Positions 40,232-49,183 of a stretch of 64,000 bases of DNA are shown here, in pieces; the first letter of the stretch is position 1, and each line of letters begins with the position of its first letter. The DNA comes from Azoarcus sp. TTM-91 (GTDB taxonomy: Bacteria; Pseudomonadota; Gammaproteobacteria; Burkholderiales; Rhodocyclaceae): NCBI RefSeq assembly GCF_012911025.1, contig NZ_WUEI01000002.1:1-64000 (forward strand), read 5' to 3'. Under the pieces are notes generated by a model that ran no database searches, had not been told where the DNA came from, and saw nothing but the letters and a program-made list of their open reading frames with translations. Position numbers and translations under genes: made by a program.

Positions 40232-42214
40232 ATGGCACGCGAAAAAGCCAAGGATTCGCGCAAGGACAGCCCCAAGGGGCGTGCCTCCAAGGCGAAGGAC
40301 AAGGCTGCACTGGTTGTCGACAGCCCGGAAGTCGCCCCCCTCGACGCCGAAGTTCGCCGTACCCGTCTGAAGACCCTGATCACGCTCGGCAAAGAGCGCG
40401 GCTACCTCACGTACGCCGAGATCAGCGACCACCTTCCGGATGACGTCGCCGACGCCGAGCAGATCGAAGGCATCATTGCTACCTTCAACAACATGGGCAT
40501 CCAGGTTTTCGACGAGGCTCCGGCCGCCGAAGACCTGTTGATGTCGGACAACGTCGCCAATCCGGTCGACGAAGACGTAGCTGAGGAAGAAGCCGAGCAG
40601 GCGCTGTCCTCCGTAGACTCCGAGTTCGGCCGTACGACCGACCCGGTGCGCATGTACATGCGCGAGATGGGCACCGTCGAACTGCTCACCCGCGAGGGCG
40701 AGATCGAGATCGCCAAACGGATCGAAGACGGCCTGAAGCACATGGTGCAGGCCATCTCCGCTTGTCCGACCACCATCGCCGAGATGCTGGACACAGCTGA
40801 CAAGGTCAGCCGTGAGGAGATGCGGATCGACGAACTGGTCGACGGCCTAATCGATCCGAACGCCGCTACGGAAGAGGCGGCCCTCGCCGAGTCCGAGGAT
40901 GACTCCGCAAGCGCCTCCGCCGATGACGCGGAAGACGACAGCGACGAGGACGACGGCGACGGCGACGGCAGCGACAGCGCCAACGCGGCGTCCCTGCTGC
41001 AACTGAAGACCGACGCGCTGGCGCGCTTCGAGACCATCCGCGGCCACTACGAGAAGATGATGGCCAGCCTGGCCAAGAAGGGCTCGCAGGACAAAGCCTA
41101 CCTCGACAGCCAGCAGCAGATCTCGGACGAACTGCTCAACATCCGCTTCACCGCCAAGTCCATCGAGCGCCTGTGCGACTCGGTACGTCACATGGTGGAG
41201 CAGGTGCGCGCCCATGAACGTCAGATCCTGCAGCTCTGCGTGGATCGGGCCGGCATGCCGCGCCAGCATTTCATCAAGAGCTTCCCCGGCCACGAAGCTG
41301 ATCTCGATTGGCTGAAGCAGGAGATCGCCGGCGGCAAGGGCTATGTCGAAGGACTGATGCGGGTGCATCCGGCCGTGCTGGAAGAGCAGCAGAAGCTGAT
41401 CGACCTGCAGGAGCGCATCGGCATCTCCCTGAAGGAGCTGAAGGACATCAACCGCCAGATGTCCACCGGCGAAGCCAAGATGCGCCGCGCCAAACGCGAG
41501 ATGACCGAGGCCAACCTGCGCTTGGTGATCTCCATCGCCAAGAAGTATACCAACCGCGGCCTGCAATTCCTCGACCTCATCCAGGAAGGCAACATCGGCC
41601 TGATGAAGGCGGTGGACAAGTTCGAATACCGCCGCGGCTACAAATTCTCCACCTATGCCACCTGGTGGATCCGGCAGGCCATCACCCGTTCGATCGCCGA
41701 CCAGGCGCGCACCATCCGTATCCCGGTGCACATGATCGAAACGATCAACAAGATGAACCGCATCAGCCGCCAGATCCTGCAGGAAACCGGCCAGGAGCCG
41801 GATCCCGCGACGCTGGCGGAGAAGATGGAGATGCCCGAGGAGAAGATCCGCAAGATCATGAAGATCTCCAAGGAGCCCATCTCCATGGAGACGCCGATCG
41901 GGGACGACGACGACTCCCATCTGGGCGATTTCATCGAGGACACCGCCACTCTCGCTCCGGCGGAGGCTGCGATGTACTCCGGTCTGCGCGACGCCACCGC
42001 GGAAGTGCTGGACTCCCTCACACCGCGTGAAGCCAAGGTGCTGCGCATGCGCTTCGGCATCGAGATGAATACCGATCACACGCTGGAGGAAGTCGGCAAG
42101 CAGTTCGACGTCACCCGCGAGCGCATCCGTCAGATCGAAGCCAAGGCGCTGCGCAAGCTGCGCCACCCCAGCCGCTCCGAGAAGCTGCGCAGCTTCCTCG
42201 ACAGCGACGCCTGA
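40232..42214 (+). CDS. rpoD: Housekeeping sigma factor (sigma-70/RpoD)
   Basis: Primary sigma factor, 660 residues (E. coli 613). Region 1.1 covers about 1-100; region 1.2 contains [11 protein letters not shown] (about 137-147). The large non-conserved region holds an Asp/Ser-rich acidic tract (about 218-250). Region 2 includes [20 protein letters not shown] and [15 protein letters not shown]. Region 4 has the [20 protein letters not shown] helix-turn-helix. GAGGAG lies before the ATG. The length excess comes mainly from the acidic tract and region 1.1. Confidence 0.98.
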   Translation: MAREKAKDSRKDSPKGRASKAKDKAALVVDSPEVAPLDAEVRRTRLKTLITLGKERGYLTYAEISDHLPDDVADAEQIEGIIATFNNMGIQVFDEAPAAEDLLMSDNVANPVDEDVAEEEAEQALSSVDSEFGRTTDPVRMYMREMGTVELLTREGEIEIAKRIEDGLKHMVQAISACPTTIAEMLDTADKVSREEMRIDELVDGLIDPNAATEEAALAESEDDSASASADDAEDDSDEDDGDGDGSDSANAASLLQLKTDALARFETIRGHYEKMMASLAKKGSQDKAYLDSQQQISDELLNIRFTAKSIERLCDSVRHMVEQVRAHERQILQLCVDRAGMPRQHFIKSFPGHEADLDWLKQEIAGGKGYVEGLMRVHPAVLEEQQKLIDLQERIGISLKELKDINRQMSTGEAKMRRAKREMTEANLRLVISIAKKYTNRGLQFLDLIQEGNIGLMKAVDKFEYRRGYKFSTYATWWIRQAITRSIADQARTIRIPVHMIETINKMNRISRQILQETGQEPDPATLAEKMEMPEEKIRKIMKISKEPISMETPIGDDDDSHLGDFIEDTATLAPAEAAMYSGLRDATAEVLDSLTPREAKVLRMRFGIEMNTDHTLEEVGKQFDVTRERIRQIEAKALRKLRHPSRSEKLRSFLDSDA

Positions 42215-42251
42215 AGGCCCGCCGCCCAGAACACCGGGCGGCCAGATTTCC

Positions 42252-42328
42252 GGGCCTTTAGCTCAATCGGTTAGAGCAGAGGACTCATAATCCTTTGGTT
42301 GCGGGTTCGAGTCCCGCAGGGCCCACCA
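42252..42328 (+). tRNA. tRNA with CAU anticodon, probably tRNA-Ile2 (lysidine-modified)
   Basis: A 77-nt cloverleaf with encoded CCA. The acceptor stem GGGCCTT/AGGGCCC has one G-U pair. The D arm is GCTC...GAGC, the anticodon stem GAGGA/TCCTT with loop CTCATAA (anticodon 42286-42288), and the T arm GCGGG/CCCGC with TTCGAGT. A1-type discriminator is A. The position right after rpoD matches E. coli ileX. The anticodon-stem context (GACTCATAATC) is like tRNA-Ile2, whose C34 is changed to lysidine by TilS. An elongator tRNA-Met cannot be fully excluded. Confidence 0.9.
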
Positions 42329-42340
42329 GCGTTCAAGAAA

Positions 42341-42373
42341 AACGCCGATCCTCTGGATCGGCGTTTCTTTTTT
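42341..42373 (+). terminator. Terminator of the rpsU-dnaG-rpoD-tRNA unit
   Basis: AACGCCGATCC, loop TCT, GGATCGGCGTT, then TCTTTTTT. It is strong, 12 bp after the tRNA. Confidence 0.93.
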
Positions 42374-42419
42374 GGAGCTCAGTCCCGCAGCATAGTCTGC
42401 ACCTGGAGCAAAGAGGCCC

Positions 42420-42809
42420 TCAGGCCGGCCGGCGCTCTATCAACTCCACCTTGTAGCCGTCCGGATCTTCGACGAAGGCAATCACCGTGGCGCCATGCTT
42501 CATCGGCCCCGCCTCCCGCACCACCTTACCACCCCGATTGCGGATCTCATCACAGGCCTTCCGGGCATCCGGCACCTCCAGCGCGATGTGGCCGTAGGCA
42601 TTACCCAGGTCGTAGCGGTCGGTATCCCAGTTGTGGGTCAACTCGATTACCGCGCCCTCTGCTTCGTCCTGATAGCCAACGAAAGCCAGAGTGAACTTGC
42701 CCTCTGGATAGTCTTGCCGACGCAGCAGCCGCATGCCCAGCACCTCGGTGTAGAAGCTCAGCGAGCGGTCGAGATTGCCGACGCGCAGCATGGTGTGAAG
42801 CAGTCGCAT
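42420..42809 (-). CDS. gloA: Lactoylglutathione lyase (glyoxalase I)
   Basis: Isomerises the methylglyoxal-glutathione hemithioacetal to lactoylglutathione. The protein has 129 residues (E. coli 135). It opens [20 protein letters not shown] with metal ligand H5; further ligands lie in AVIELTHNW (Glu), YGHIALEV (His) and YKVELIER (Glu). It is last gene of a leftward group. The neighbour upstream is 3 bp away. Confidence 0.95.
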   Translation of the reverse strand: MRLLHTMLRVGNLDRSLSFYTEVLGMRLLRRQDYPEGKFTLAFVGYQDEAEGAVIELTHNWDTDRYDLGNAYGHIALEVPDARKACDEIRNRGGKVVREAGPMKHGATVIAFVEDPDGYKVELIERRPA

Positions 42810-42812
42810 GAT

Positions 42813-43613
42813 TCAGTCCTCTTGTGGAGTGGGGTCGGGCTCGCCGCCGATAAGCGGCAAGGTTTCCGCCGCCTTCCTCAGCGCTTGCCGGGCTGCCCGC
42901 CAATCCGGGTAGAGCGCTTCGACAACCGCCCAGAAACGCGGTGAATGGTTCATCTCTTCAAGGTGGGCCACCTCGTGGGCCACCACGTAGTCGGACAGCG
43001 CCGGCGGCAGATGGATCAAACGCCAATGCAGACGGATGCCGCTGTGGCGGCTGCAACTCCCCCAGCGGGTATTCGCACTGGTCAGGCGCACCGCGGGCAC
43101 CTTCTGGTCAAGGCGGAAACAGAACTCCTCCACCCGTCCACCAAACCAGGCCAGCGCCCTCGCTCGCAACGCCTTCACCAACGCCTTGTCCAGCGCAGCA
43201 CTAGCGGGCAACCACAACTCTTCGCAGCCGTCGCCCCCTAACCGCCAGCGGGCTTGCCGTGGAGATGCCGGCCCGATGCGCAGGCGGATGTTTTCACCCA
43301 GCAGGGGAAATTCCTCCCCATCCTGCAGCAACATCGGCTCGGGAAGCGTGCGCTCGCGACGCGCATCCAGCTTGTCGAGCAACCAGCGGGTGTGACTGCG
43401 AACGAAGCGCTCGACCTCACTCTGCGCCAGCCCGTAAGGCACCGAGACCCTTGGCCCGCGGTGATCGATCTGCAGCGCCAGGGAACGCCGGGCGGAACGA
43501 CGCAGGGTCAGCACCACCTCCCGGCCTTCCAGCATCAGGCGGCAGGGGGTTTCGCTCGGCTGGCGAGCGGCCGACTTCAGCTTCGGCGGACTAAGCCTTG
43601 TCTTCCCAAACAT
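42813..43613 (-). CDS. YgjP-like zinc-dependent metalloprotein (DUF45)
   Basis: A cytosolic protein of 266 residues. The zinc site HExxH is VVAHEVAHLEEMNHSPRFW, with a third histidine in NHSPRFW. TSANTRWGSCS and IRLHWRLIHLPP are the other conserved stretches of the YgjP/DUF45 (WLM/SprT-like) family. The start is not certain: the first 22 residues overlap the CinA-like gene by 23 bp, and a later start (MLEGREVVL) is possible. Family members are often found near tRNA-modification and acyltransferase genes; the exact substrate is unknown. Confidence 0.85.
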   Translation of the reverse strand: MFGKTRLSPPKLKSAARQPSETPCRLMLEGREVVLTLRRSARRSLALQIDHRGPRVSVPYGLAQSEVERFVRSHTRWLLDKLDARRERTLPEPMLLQDGEEFPLLGENIRLRIGPASPRQARWRLGGDGCEELWLPASAALDKALVKALRARALAWFGGRVEEFCFRLDQKVPAVRLTSANTRWGSCSRHSGIRLHWRLIHLPPALSDYVVAHEVAHLEEMNHSPRFWAVVEALYPDWRAARQALRKAAETLPLIGGEPDPTPQED

Positions 43614-44340
43614 AGCCTTGCGCGGCCACGCCAGCCTTCAGCCTGATCATGGCAGCCTCGACATCCTGCGCCCGCCCCTTCATGCCAAGCTCGATCGAGC
43701 GGCGCTCGCCCTCGCCAGCGATGGTAGGGAGGCTGAAAAGCGTGGCGCCCGGAAACGCTGCCGTCAGCTCGCGCATCAGCGGGATGAGCTGCCCCTCATG
43801 GGCATCCCACACCGTGACCGCCGCCTCCACATAGTCTTCGACATGGTGCAGGTGGCCATAACGCGCGTCCAGCACCCACTCCACCATCTGCCAGGCCATG
43901 ACCGGGAAGCCGGGAACGAAGTGATGCTGGCGGATGGAAAAACCCGGAATCCTGTTGTAGCCGTTGGGGATGATCTCGCTGCCGACGGGATAGACGCCCA
44001 TCTGCAGCCGCTCCGGCGTCACCTCATCGCCGAAGCGTGCCCGGATCTCCACCTCCGCCTCGGGATGCAATGCCAGCTCCAGCCCCAAGGCCTCGGCCGC
44101 CGATTGGCGGGTGCGGTCGTCCGGCGTGGCACCGATGCCGCCGAAGCTGAAGACGACGTCGCCGGTAGCGAAAGTCTGCCGCAGGGTCTCGACCAGGCAC
44201 GGACCATCATCGCCGGCGTAGCGTGCCCAGGACAGCTTCAGCCCGCGCGCCGCCAGCAGCTCGATCAGCTTGGCCAGATGCTTGTCGCTGCGCCGGCCGG
44301 ACAGGATCTCGTCGCCAATGATCAAGGCACCAAAATTCAT
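43591..44340 (-). CDS. CinA-like molybdopterin-binding-domain protein (no amidase domain)
   Basis: A protein of 249 residues. FGALIIGDEILSGRRSD and the GGIGATPDDRTRQSAA loop define the MoCF/CinA-N domain (about 1-170). The C-terminal PncC deamidase domain of full CinA is absent; instead there is a 75-residue helical tail. The ATG at 44340 overlaps the upstream stop by one base (TGATG). It is linked tightly with the YgjP-like gene. It may act as an ADP-ribose or NMN-type pyrophosphatase as in other CinA-N proteins, but this is untested. Confidence 0.87.
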   Translation of the reverse strand: MNFGALIIGDEILSGRRSDKHLAKLIELLAARGLKLSWARYAGDDGPCLVETLRQTFATGDVVFSFGGIGATPDDRTRQSAAEALGLELALHPEAEVEIRARFGDEVTPERLQMGVYPVGSEIIPNGYNRIPGFSIRQHHFVPGFPVMAWQMVEWVLDARYGHLHHVEDYVEAAVTVWDAHEGQLIPLMRELTAAFPGATLFSLPTIAGEGERRSIELGMKGRAQDVEAAMIRLKAGVAAQGYVWEDKA

Positions 44341-45119
44341 CACAAGCGCTCCGGGAGAGTGGAAACCTCAGGCTCGGGGTCCAGCAGGGTCACCCCATTG
44401 CGCTGACGCTCACGCCTCAAGGTCTCCAGCATGAAATGGACGAAGGCTAGGCCAGAGAACGCTGGCGCCACCAGATTCACCAGCGGAATGTAGGCCAGCA
44501 GGGCGCAGCACCCGCCCAGCACCAACATGGGCATGCGCTGGGCCGCGCGCAGGCGGCGCATTTCCTGGGCATCGGCATGCAGCATCAGCGCGTCGTAGCC
44601 AAAGGCGCGCTGGTTCAACCAGCCGGTAAGCAGCACCGAGGCCACCAGCCCCACGCCGGGAATCAACCAGAATGGCAGGGAGACCAGCAAGCCCGCCAGG
44701 AAAAGCACGGAGGCCGCAATCGCGTTCCAGGCGCTGCCGAGGTTGCTGCCGCCCCGCCGTAACTCGAGGTCGGTGTAGTCCCGCTGCGCTACCCGCTCCA
44801 ACATCATCGGCAAGGCAATCGCCGCAACCAATATCGCCGCAGTGAGATAGATCAAGGGAACGAAAGCCAGCGCGATCGCGAGCTTCACCATGATCAGCGT
44901 GACCGCGGCAAACACCTCCGAACTATCCAGCCAGCCGCCGACCAGTGCCCAGCCCTCTATCCAGCCCATGGCCGCAGTGACCAGCGCGGTCCACGAGAAG
45001 ATCGCCGCCACAAGCCACACTAGCGCCGCCACCACCCCCGGCCACACCAGGTGCCAGAAGATGTCGCGCCGCGCCAGACTGCGCAGCCCCCGACCGAAGG
45101 CGAGCAGGATGTCGCGCAT
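44340..45119 (-). CDS. EI24/CysZ-family inner-membrane protein
   Basis: A protein of 259 residues with four long hydrophobic stretches (near 25-50, 70-105, 135-165 and 195-225). The family signature region is LPFWLIPGVGLVASVLLTGWLNQRAFGYDAL. E. coli CysZ (sulfate uptake) is the best-known member. No cys genes are nearby, so the role here is open. It lies 3 bp after ffh, so it is probably co-transcribed. Confidence 0.85.
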   Translation of the reverse strand: MRDILLAFGRGLRSLARRDIFWHLVWPGVVAALVWLVAAIFSWTALVTAAMGWIEGWALVGGWLDSSEVFAAVTLIMVKLAIALAFVPLIYLTAAILVAAIALPMMLERVAQRDYTDLELRRGGSNLGSAWNAIAASVLFLAGLLVSLPFWLIPGVGLVASVLLTGWLNQRAFGYDALMLHADAQEMRRLRAAQRMPMLVLGGCCALLAYIPLVNLVAPAFSGLAFVHFMLETLRRERQRNGVTLLDPEPEVSTLPERL

Positions 45120-45122
45120 CGC

Positions 45123-46481
45123 TTAGCGCGGCATTCCCGGCAGCATGCCCTTCATGCCCCGCATCAGCTTCTGCATGCCGCCCTTGGAGAACTGCTTCAT
45201 GACCTTCTGCGTCTGCTCGAACTGGTTCAGCAGGCGATTAACCTCCTGCACCGTCACTCCCGCCCCGGCAGCGATGCGCCGCTTGCGGCTGGCCTTGAGC
45301 AGTTCGGGCTTGGCGCGCTCCAGGGGCGTCATCGAGTTGATGATGCCCTCGATGCGGCCTATCGCCTTCTCTTCCACGCCGCCCTGCAATTGGCCTGCGG
45401 CCTGGGCAAACTGTGCCGGCAGCTTGTCCAGCATGGAGGACAGGCCACCCATCTTGCGCATCTGGGCGATCTGCTCCTTGAAGTCGTTGAGGTCGAAGCC
45501 CTTGCCGGCCTTGAGCTTCTGCGCAAAGGCCTTGGCCTTCTCCTCATCGACCCCACGGCGCGCCTCTTCCACCAGGCCAAGAATGTCGCCCATGCCAAGG
45601 ATGCGGCTGGCCATGCGATCCGGGTGAAAAGGCTCCAGGCCGCTGAGCTTCTCGCCGACGCCGGCAAACTTCAGCGGCTTGCCGGTCACATGCCGCACCG
45701 ACAGCGCCGCGCCACCGCGGGAGTCGCCGTCCAGCTTGGTCAGCACCACGCCGGTCAGCGGAAGCGCCTCGTTGAAGGCGCGGGCGGTGTTCACCGCGTC
45801 CTGGCCGAGCATGGCGTCCACCACGAACAGGGTTTCCACCGGATCCACCGCGGCATGCAGCGCCTTGATTTCAGCCATCATGGCTTCGTCCACCGCCAGC
45901 CGGCCGGCGGTATCGACCAATAGCACATCCATGTGATGTTTGCGCGCGTAGTCGAGCGCCGAAAGCGCGATGTCCACCGGCTTCTGCACGGCAGTGGAAG
46001 GGAAGAAGTCGACGCCGGCCTGAGCCGCAACCGTCTTCAGCTGCTCGATGGCCGCCGGGCGATAGACGTCCGCCGACACCACCAACACCTTCTTCTTCAT
46101 CTGCTCCTTGAGGAGCTTGGCCAGCTTGCCGGTGGTAGTGGTCTTGCCGGCGCCCTGCAGACCGGCCATCAGGATCACGGCCGGCGGCTGAGCCGCCAGA
46201 TCCAGCCCCTGGTGAGCCCCCCCCATCAGCAGCTTCAGTTCGTCATGGACCACACCCACCAGCGCCTGCCCCGGCGTCAGCGAGCCGACCACTTCCTGCC
46301 CAAGCGCCTTTTCCTTGACCTTGCCAATGAAATCCTTCACCACTGGCAAGGCGACGTCGGCCTCCAGCAAGGCCATGCGCACTTCACGCATTGCCTCCTG
46401 GATGTTGTCCTCGGTCAGGCGGGCCTGCCCGCGCAGGGTCTTGACGACCTTGGACAGGCGCTGGGTGAGATTATCTAGCAT
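45123..46481 (-). CDS. ffh: Signal recognition particle protein Ffh
   Basis: SRP54 GTPase that targets nascent membrane proteins with 4.5S RNA and FtsY. The protein has 452 residues (E. coli 453). The N-domain spans about 1-95. The G-domain has P-loop GLQGAGKT (107-114), VDTAGR, TKLDGDSRGGA and GVGEKLSGLEPFHPDRMASR. The Met-rich M-domain (about 325-452) binds RNA. No 4.5S RNA gene is seen in this window. The start is only 48 bp from the oppositely oriented YpjD-like gene. Confidence 0.97.
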   Translation of the reverse strand: MLDNLTQRLSKVVKTLRGQARLTEDNIQEAMREVRMALLEADVALPVVKDFIGKVKEKALGQEVVGSLTPGQALVGVVHDELKLLMGGAHQGLDLAAQPPAVILMAGLQGAGKTTTTGKLAKLLKEQMKKKVLVVSADVYRPAAIEQLKTVAAQAGVDFFPSTAVQKPVDIALSALDYARKHHMDVLLVDTAGRLAVDEAMMAEIKALHAAVDPVETLFVVDAMLGQDAVNTARAFNEALPLTGVVLTKLDGDSRGGAALSVRHVTGKPLKFAGVGEKLSGLEPFHPDRMASRILGMGDILGLVEEARRGVDEEKAKAFAQKLKAGKGFDLNDFKEQIAQMRKMGGLSSMLDKLPAQFAQAAGQLQGGVEEKAIGRIEGIINSMTPLERAKPELLKASRKRRIAAGAGVTVQEVNRLLNQFEQTQKVMKQFSKGGMQKLMRGMKGMLPGMPR

Positions 46482-46513
46482 GTACGGGACCTTCGGCCTG
46501 GGATGACTTGGAG

Positions 46514-46544
46514 TAAACTGCTGGAATCTATGCCCCCGATTCTA
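46514..46544. promoter_or_regulatory. Back-to-back promoter candidates for ffh and the YpjD-like gene
   Basis: Rightward -10 TAAACT (46514-46519) would start transcription around the ATG at 46530. Leftward -10 TAGAAT (46544-46539) would start just left of that, towards ffh. The -35 boxes are weak for both. The two start sites would be within about 10 bp of each other. Confidence 0.35.
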
Positions 46545-47357
46545 CTTCATCTCCTCCCCGCCTCGCTCTACGCGGGCCTTTGCGCCTGGTTCTGGCGCGG
46601 TTGCGTGTTGCGGCAGAAAGCCGAGCCGCGGCAAGGCATGTCGTCCCGGGAACGCCTCGTCCTGCTGGTGGCGCTATTGGCGCATGGGCTGGCATTGCAT
46701 GAGGCCCTGTTTCCAGGACAGGAAATGCGCTTCGGTTTCGGCGTCGCCATCTCACTGATGGTGTGGCTGGCCATTTGCTTCTATTGGGTGGAAACGCTGT
46801 ACACCCGGCTGGAGGGGCTACATGCGCTTGCAATGCCGGCCGGCGCGGTCGCCAGCCTGATCCCGGCCTTCTTTCCCGGACAGCACATCCTGGCCAACGC
46901 CGGCTCACCGGCCTTCCGCGCCCACTTCATCGTCGCGATGCTGGCCTACAGCCTGTTCACCCTGGCCGCCTTGCACGCGATGCTGATGGCGGTTGCCGAA
47001 CGCCGGCTGCATAACGCCCGGCTCACCCGCACGATGGTCAACCTTCCTCCGCTGCTGACGATGGAAGCCTTGCTGTTCCGCCTGATCAGCATTGCTTTCG
47101 TATTACTGACGCTGACGCTGGCCTCAGGCGTGGTGTTCTCCGAAAGCCTGTTCGGCACCGCCTTCCGGGTGGACCACAAGACGGTGTTCGCCATGATTTC
47201 GTGGCTCCTGTTCGGCGCCCTGCTTTTCGGCCGCAGGGTGTGGGGCTGGCGTGGCCGGGTCGCGCTACGATGGACGCTGGCCGGCTTCATCGCCCTGATG
47301 CTGGCCTACATCGGCAGCCGCTTCGTCATCGAAGTCCTGCTCCACCGCGCTGGCTGA
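46530..47357 (+). CDS. YpjD/CcsA-like inner-membrane cytochrome c assembly family protein
   Basis: A protein of 275 residues with about eight hydrophobic helices. Conserved His and Arg residues of the family (LHEALF, AHFIVAMLAYSLF, VDHKTVFAMISWLLF) are present. E. coli YpjD has 263 residues and sits next to ffh, as here. The start at 46530 (MPPILLHLLPASLYAG) is preferred because its hydrophobic segment begins at once. ATG 46503 would add nine residues but lies upstream of the best -10. It may help haem or cytochrome handling. Confidence 0.87.
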   Translation: MPPILLHLLPASLYAGLCAWFWRGCVLRQKAEPRQGMSSRERLVLLVALLAHGLALHEALFPGQEMRFGFGVAISLMVWLAICFYWVETLYTRLEGLHALAMPAGAVASLIPAFFPGQHILANAGSPAFRAHFIVAMLAYSLFTLAALHAMLMAVAERRLHNARLTRTMVNLPPLLTMEALLFRLISIAFVLLTLTLASGVVFSESLFGTAFRVDHKTVFAMISWLLFGALLFGRRVWGWRGRVALRWTLAGFIALMLAYIGSRFVIEVLLHRAG

Positions 47358-47390
47358 CATGATGCCCCGCACAGCCAGGAAGCACCGCCC

Positions 47391-47419
47391 TTTACAAGAA
47401 TCGGCCCGGCGTGCAAGAT
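47391..47419 (+). promoter_or_regulatory. Promoter candidate for pilB
   Basis: TTTACA, 17-bp spacer, CAAGAT, 27 bp before the pilB ATG. The -35 is good but the -10 is poor. Confidence 0.3.
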
Positions 47420-47446
47420 CGAATGTCAGTTAGTTAAGAGCGGGAC

Positions 47447-49165
47447 ATGGCCGCAAACCCCCAGACCGCGCTGAGCGGACTTGCACGGGCGCTGATCCAG
47501 CATGGCCGGCTTTCCGAGGCCGACGCCCTAGCCTGTGCCCCCAATGCCAGCGGTTCCACCAACGGTTTTCTTCTCGAAGTCGCCCAACGCGGCCTGCTCG
47601 CGCCTCGGGAAGTCGCCCGCTTCGCTGCCGAGACTTTCGGCTATCCCCAGCTCGACCTCGCCGCAGTAGATCGCAGCACCCTTCCCCGCGACGCGGTGGA
47701 CCGCAAGCTGATGAGCAAGCATCAGGTGGTCGCCCTGGGTCGGCGCCAGAACCGCTTGCTGCTCGCGGTGGCGGACCCCTCGAACATGCGGGTCCTGGAC
47801 GAAATCCGCTTCCAGACCGGCCTGCAGGTGGACCTGGTGGTCGTGGAGGCGGACAAGCTCGCCAAGCTGGCGGAAGCCCTGTCCGAATCCACCGAGCAGA
47901 CGCTGAAGGACCTCACCGGCGACGAATTCGACATGGACCTCCTGCAACAGGAGGCCCCCGGCGAACAGGCAACGACGGAAGACAGCAGCAACGAAGTGGA
48001 CGACGCCCCAGTCGTCAAATTCATCCAGAAGGTACTGATCGACGCCATCAACGAAGGCGCCTCCGATATCCACTTCGAGCCCTATGAGAAGTATTACCGG
48101 ATCCGGGTACGCACCGATGGCGTGCTGCGTGAAATCGCCCAGCCGCCGCTGGTGCTGAAAGAAAAGATCGCCGCCCGTATCAAGGTCATCTCCCGCCTGG
48201 ACATCTCCGAGAAGCGGGTTCCCCAGGACGGCCGGATGAAACTGGTGCTCTCCAAGAGCAAGGCCATCGACTTCCGCGTCTCCACCCTGCCCACGCTGTA
48301 TGGCGAGAAGATCGTCATGCGTATCCTGGACCCCAGCTCCGCCATGCTGGGCGTGGACGCACTGGGCTATGAGCCCGAGCAGAAGAAGGTCCTGCTGGAC
48401 GCGGTGCAGCGTCCCTACGGCATGATCCTGGTCACCGGCCCCACTGGCTCGGGCAAGACGGTTTCGCTCTACACCTGTCTCAACATCCTGAACAAGGCGG
48501 GCGTGAATATCTCCACCGCCGAGGATCCGGCGGAAATCAATCTCCCGGGGGTGAACCAAGTCAATGTTAACGACAAGGCCGGCCTCACCTTCGCCACTGC
48601 ATTGCGCGCCTTCCTCCGCCAGGATCCGGACGTCATCATGGTCGGCGAAATCCGCGACCTGGAGACCGCTGAGATTTCGGTCAAGGCCGCTCAGACCGGT
48701 CACCTGGTGCTGTCCACCCTGCACACCAACGACGCCCCGACTACGCTGGAGCGCCTCAAGAACATGGGCGTCGCGCCCTTCAACATCGCCTCGTCGGTGA
48801 TCATGATCACCGCCCAGCGCCTGGCGCGCCGCCTGTGTTCCTGCAAGAAGCCGGCGGATATCCCGATCGAGGCCCTGCTCGAAGCCGGCTTCAGCGAAGA
48901 AGACCTCGACGGCAGCTGGCAACCGTATGCACCCAATGGCTGCGAGCGCTGCAAGGGCAGCGGCTACAAGGGCCGCGTCGGCATCTATCAGGTGATGCCG
49001 ATCAGCGAGGACATTGCCCACATCATCATGACCAACGGCAACTCGATGGACATCGCCGCACAGGCGCAGCGCGAGGGCATACGCGACCTGCGCCAGTCCG
49101 GCCTGCTCAAGGTCAGGCAGGGGGTGACTTCCCTGGAAGAAGTGCTGGCTTCGACCAACGAATAA
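47447..49165 (+). CDS. pilB: Type IV pilus extension ATPase PilB
   Basis: Hexameric ATPase powering pilin polymerisation at the inner membrane. The protein has 572 residues (P. aeruginosa PilB 566). The N-terminal GspE-N domain spans about 1-150. Walker A is GPTGSGKT (331-338), followed by the Asp-box, Walker B GEIRDLETAE and the His-box VLSTLHTNDA. The zinc-binding tetracysteine is CSCKK and CERCKGSGYKG. It is followed by pilC (18 bp) and pilD, the classic assembly operon; the pilin gene pilA is not in the window. Confidence 0.97.
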   Translation: MAANPQTALSGLARALIQHGRLSEADALACAPNASGSTNGFLLEVAQRGLLAPREVARFAAETFGYPQLDLAAVDRSTLPRDAVDRKLMSKHQVVALGRRQNRLLLAVADPSNMRVLDEIRFQTGLQVDLVVVEADKLAKLAEALSESTEQTLKDLTGDEFDMDLLQQEAPGEQATTEDSSNEVDDAPVVKFIQKVLIDAINEGASDIHFEPYEKYYRIRVRTDGVLREIAQPPLVLKEKIAARIKVISRLDISEKRVPQDGRMKLVLSKSKAIDFRVSTLPTLYGEKIVMRILDPSSAMLGVDALGYEPEQKKVLLDAVQRPYGMILVTGPTGSGKTVSLYTCLNILNKAGVNISTAEDPAEINLPGVNQVNVNDKAGLTFATALRAFLRQDPDVIMVGEIRDLETAEISVKAAQTGHLVLSTLHTNDAPTTLERLKNMGVAPFNIASSVIMITAQRLARRLCSCKKPADIPIEALLEAGFSEEDLDGSWQPYAPNGCERCKGSGYKGRVGIYQVMPISEDIAHIIMTNGNSMDIAAQAQREGIRDLRQSGLLKVRQGVTSLEEVLASTNE

Positions 49166-49183
49166 GGAAACAGGAAGCGCATC

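Noticed and set aside
42252..42328. Elongator tRNA-Met
   Set aside because: The CAU anticodon alone allows it, but the location after rpoD and the anticodon-stem context favour tRNA-Ile2. It is noted as an alternative.
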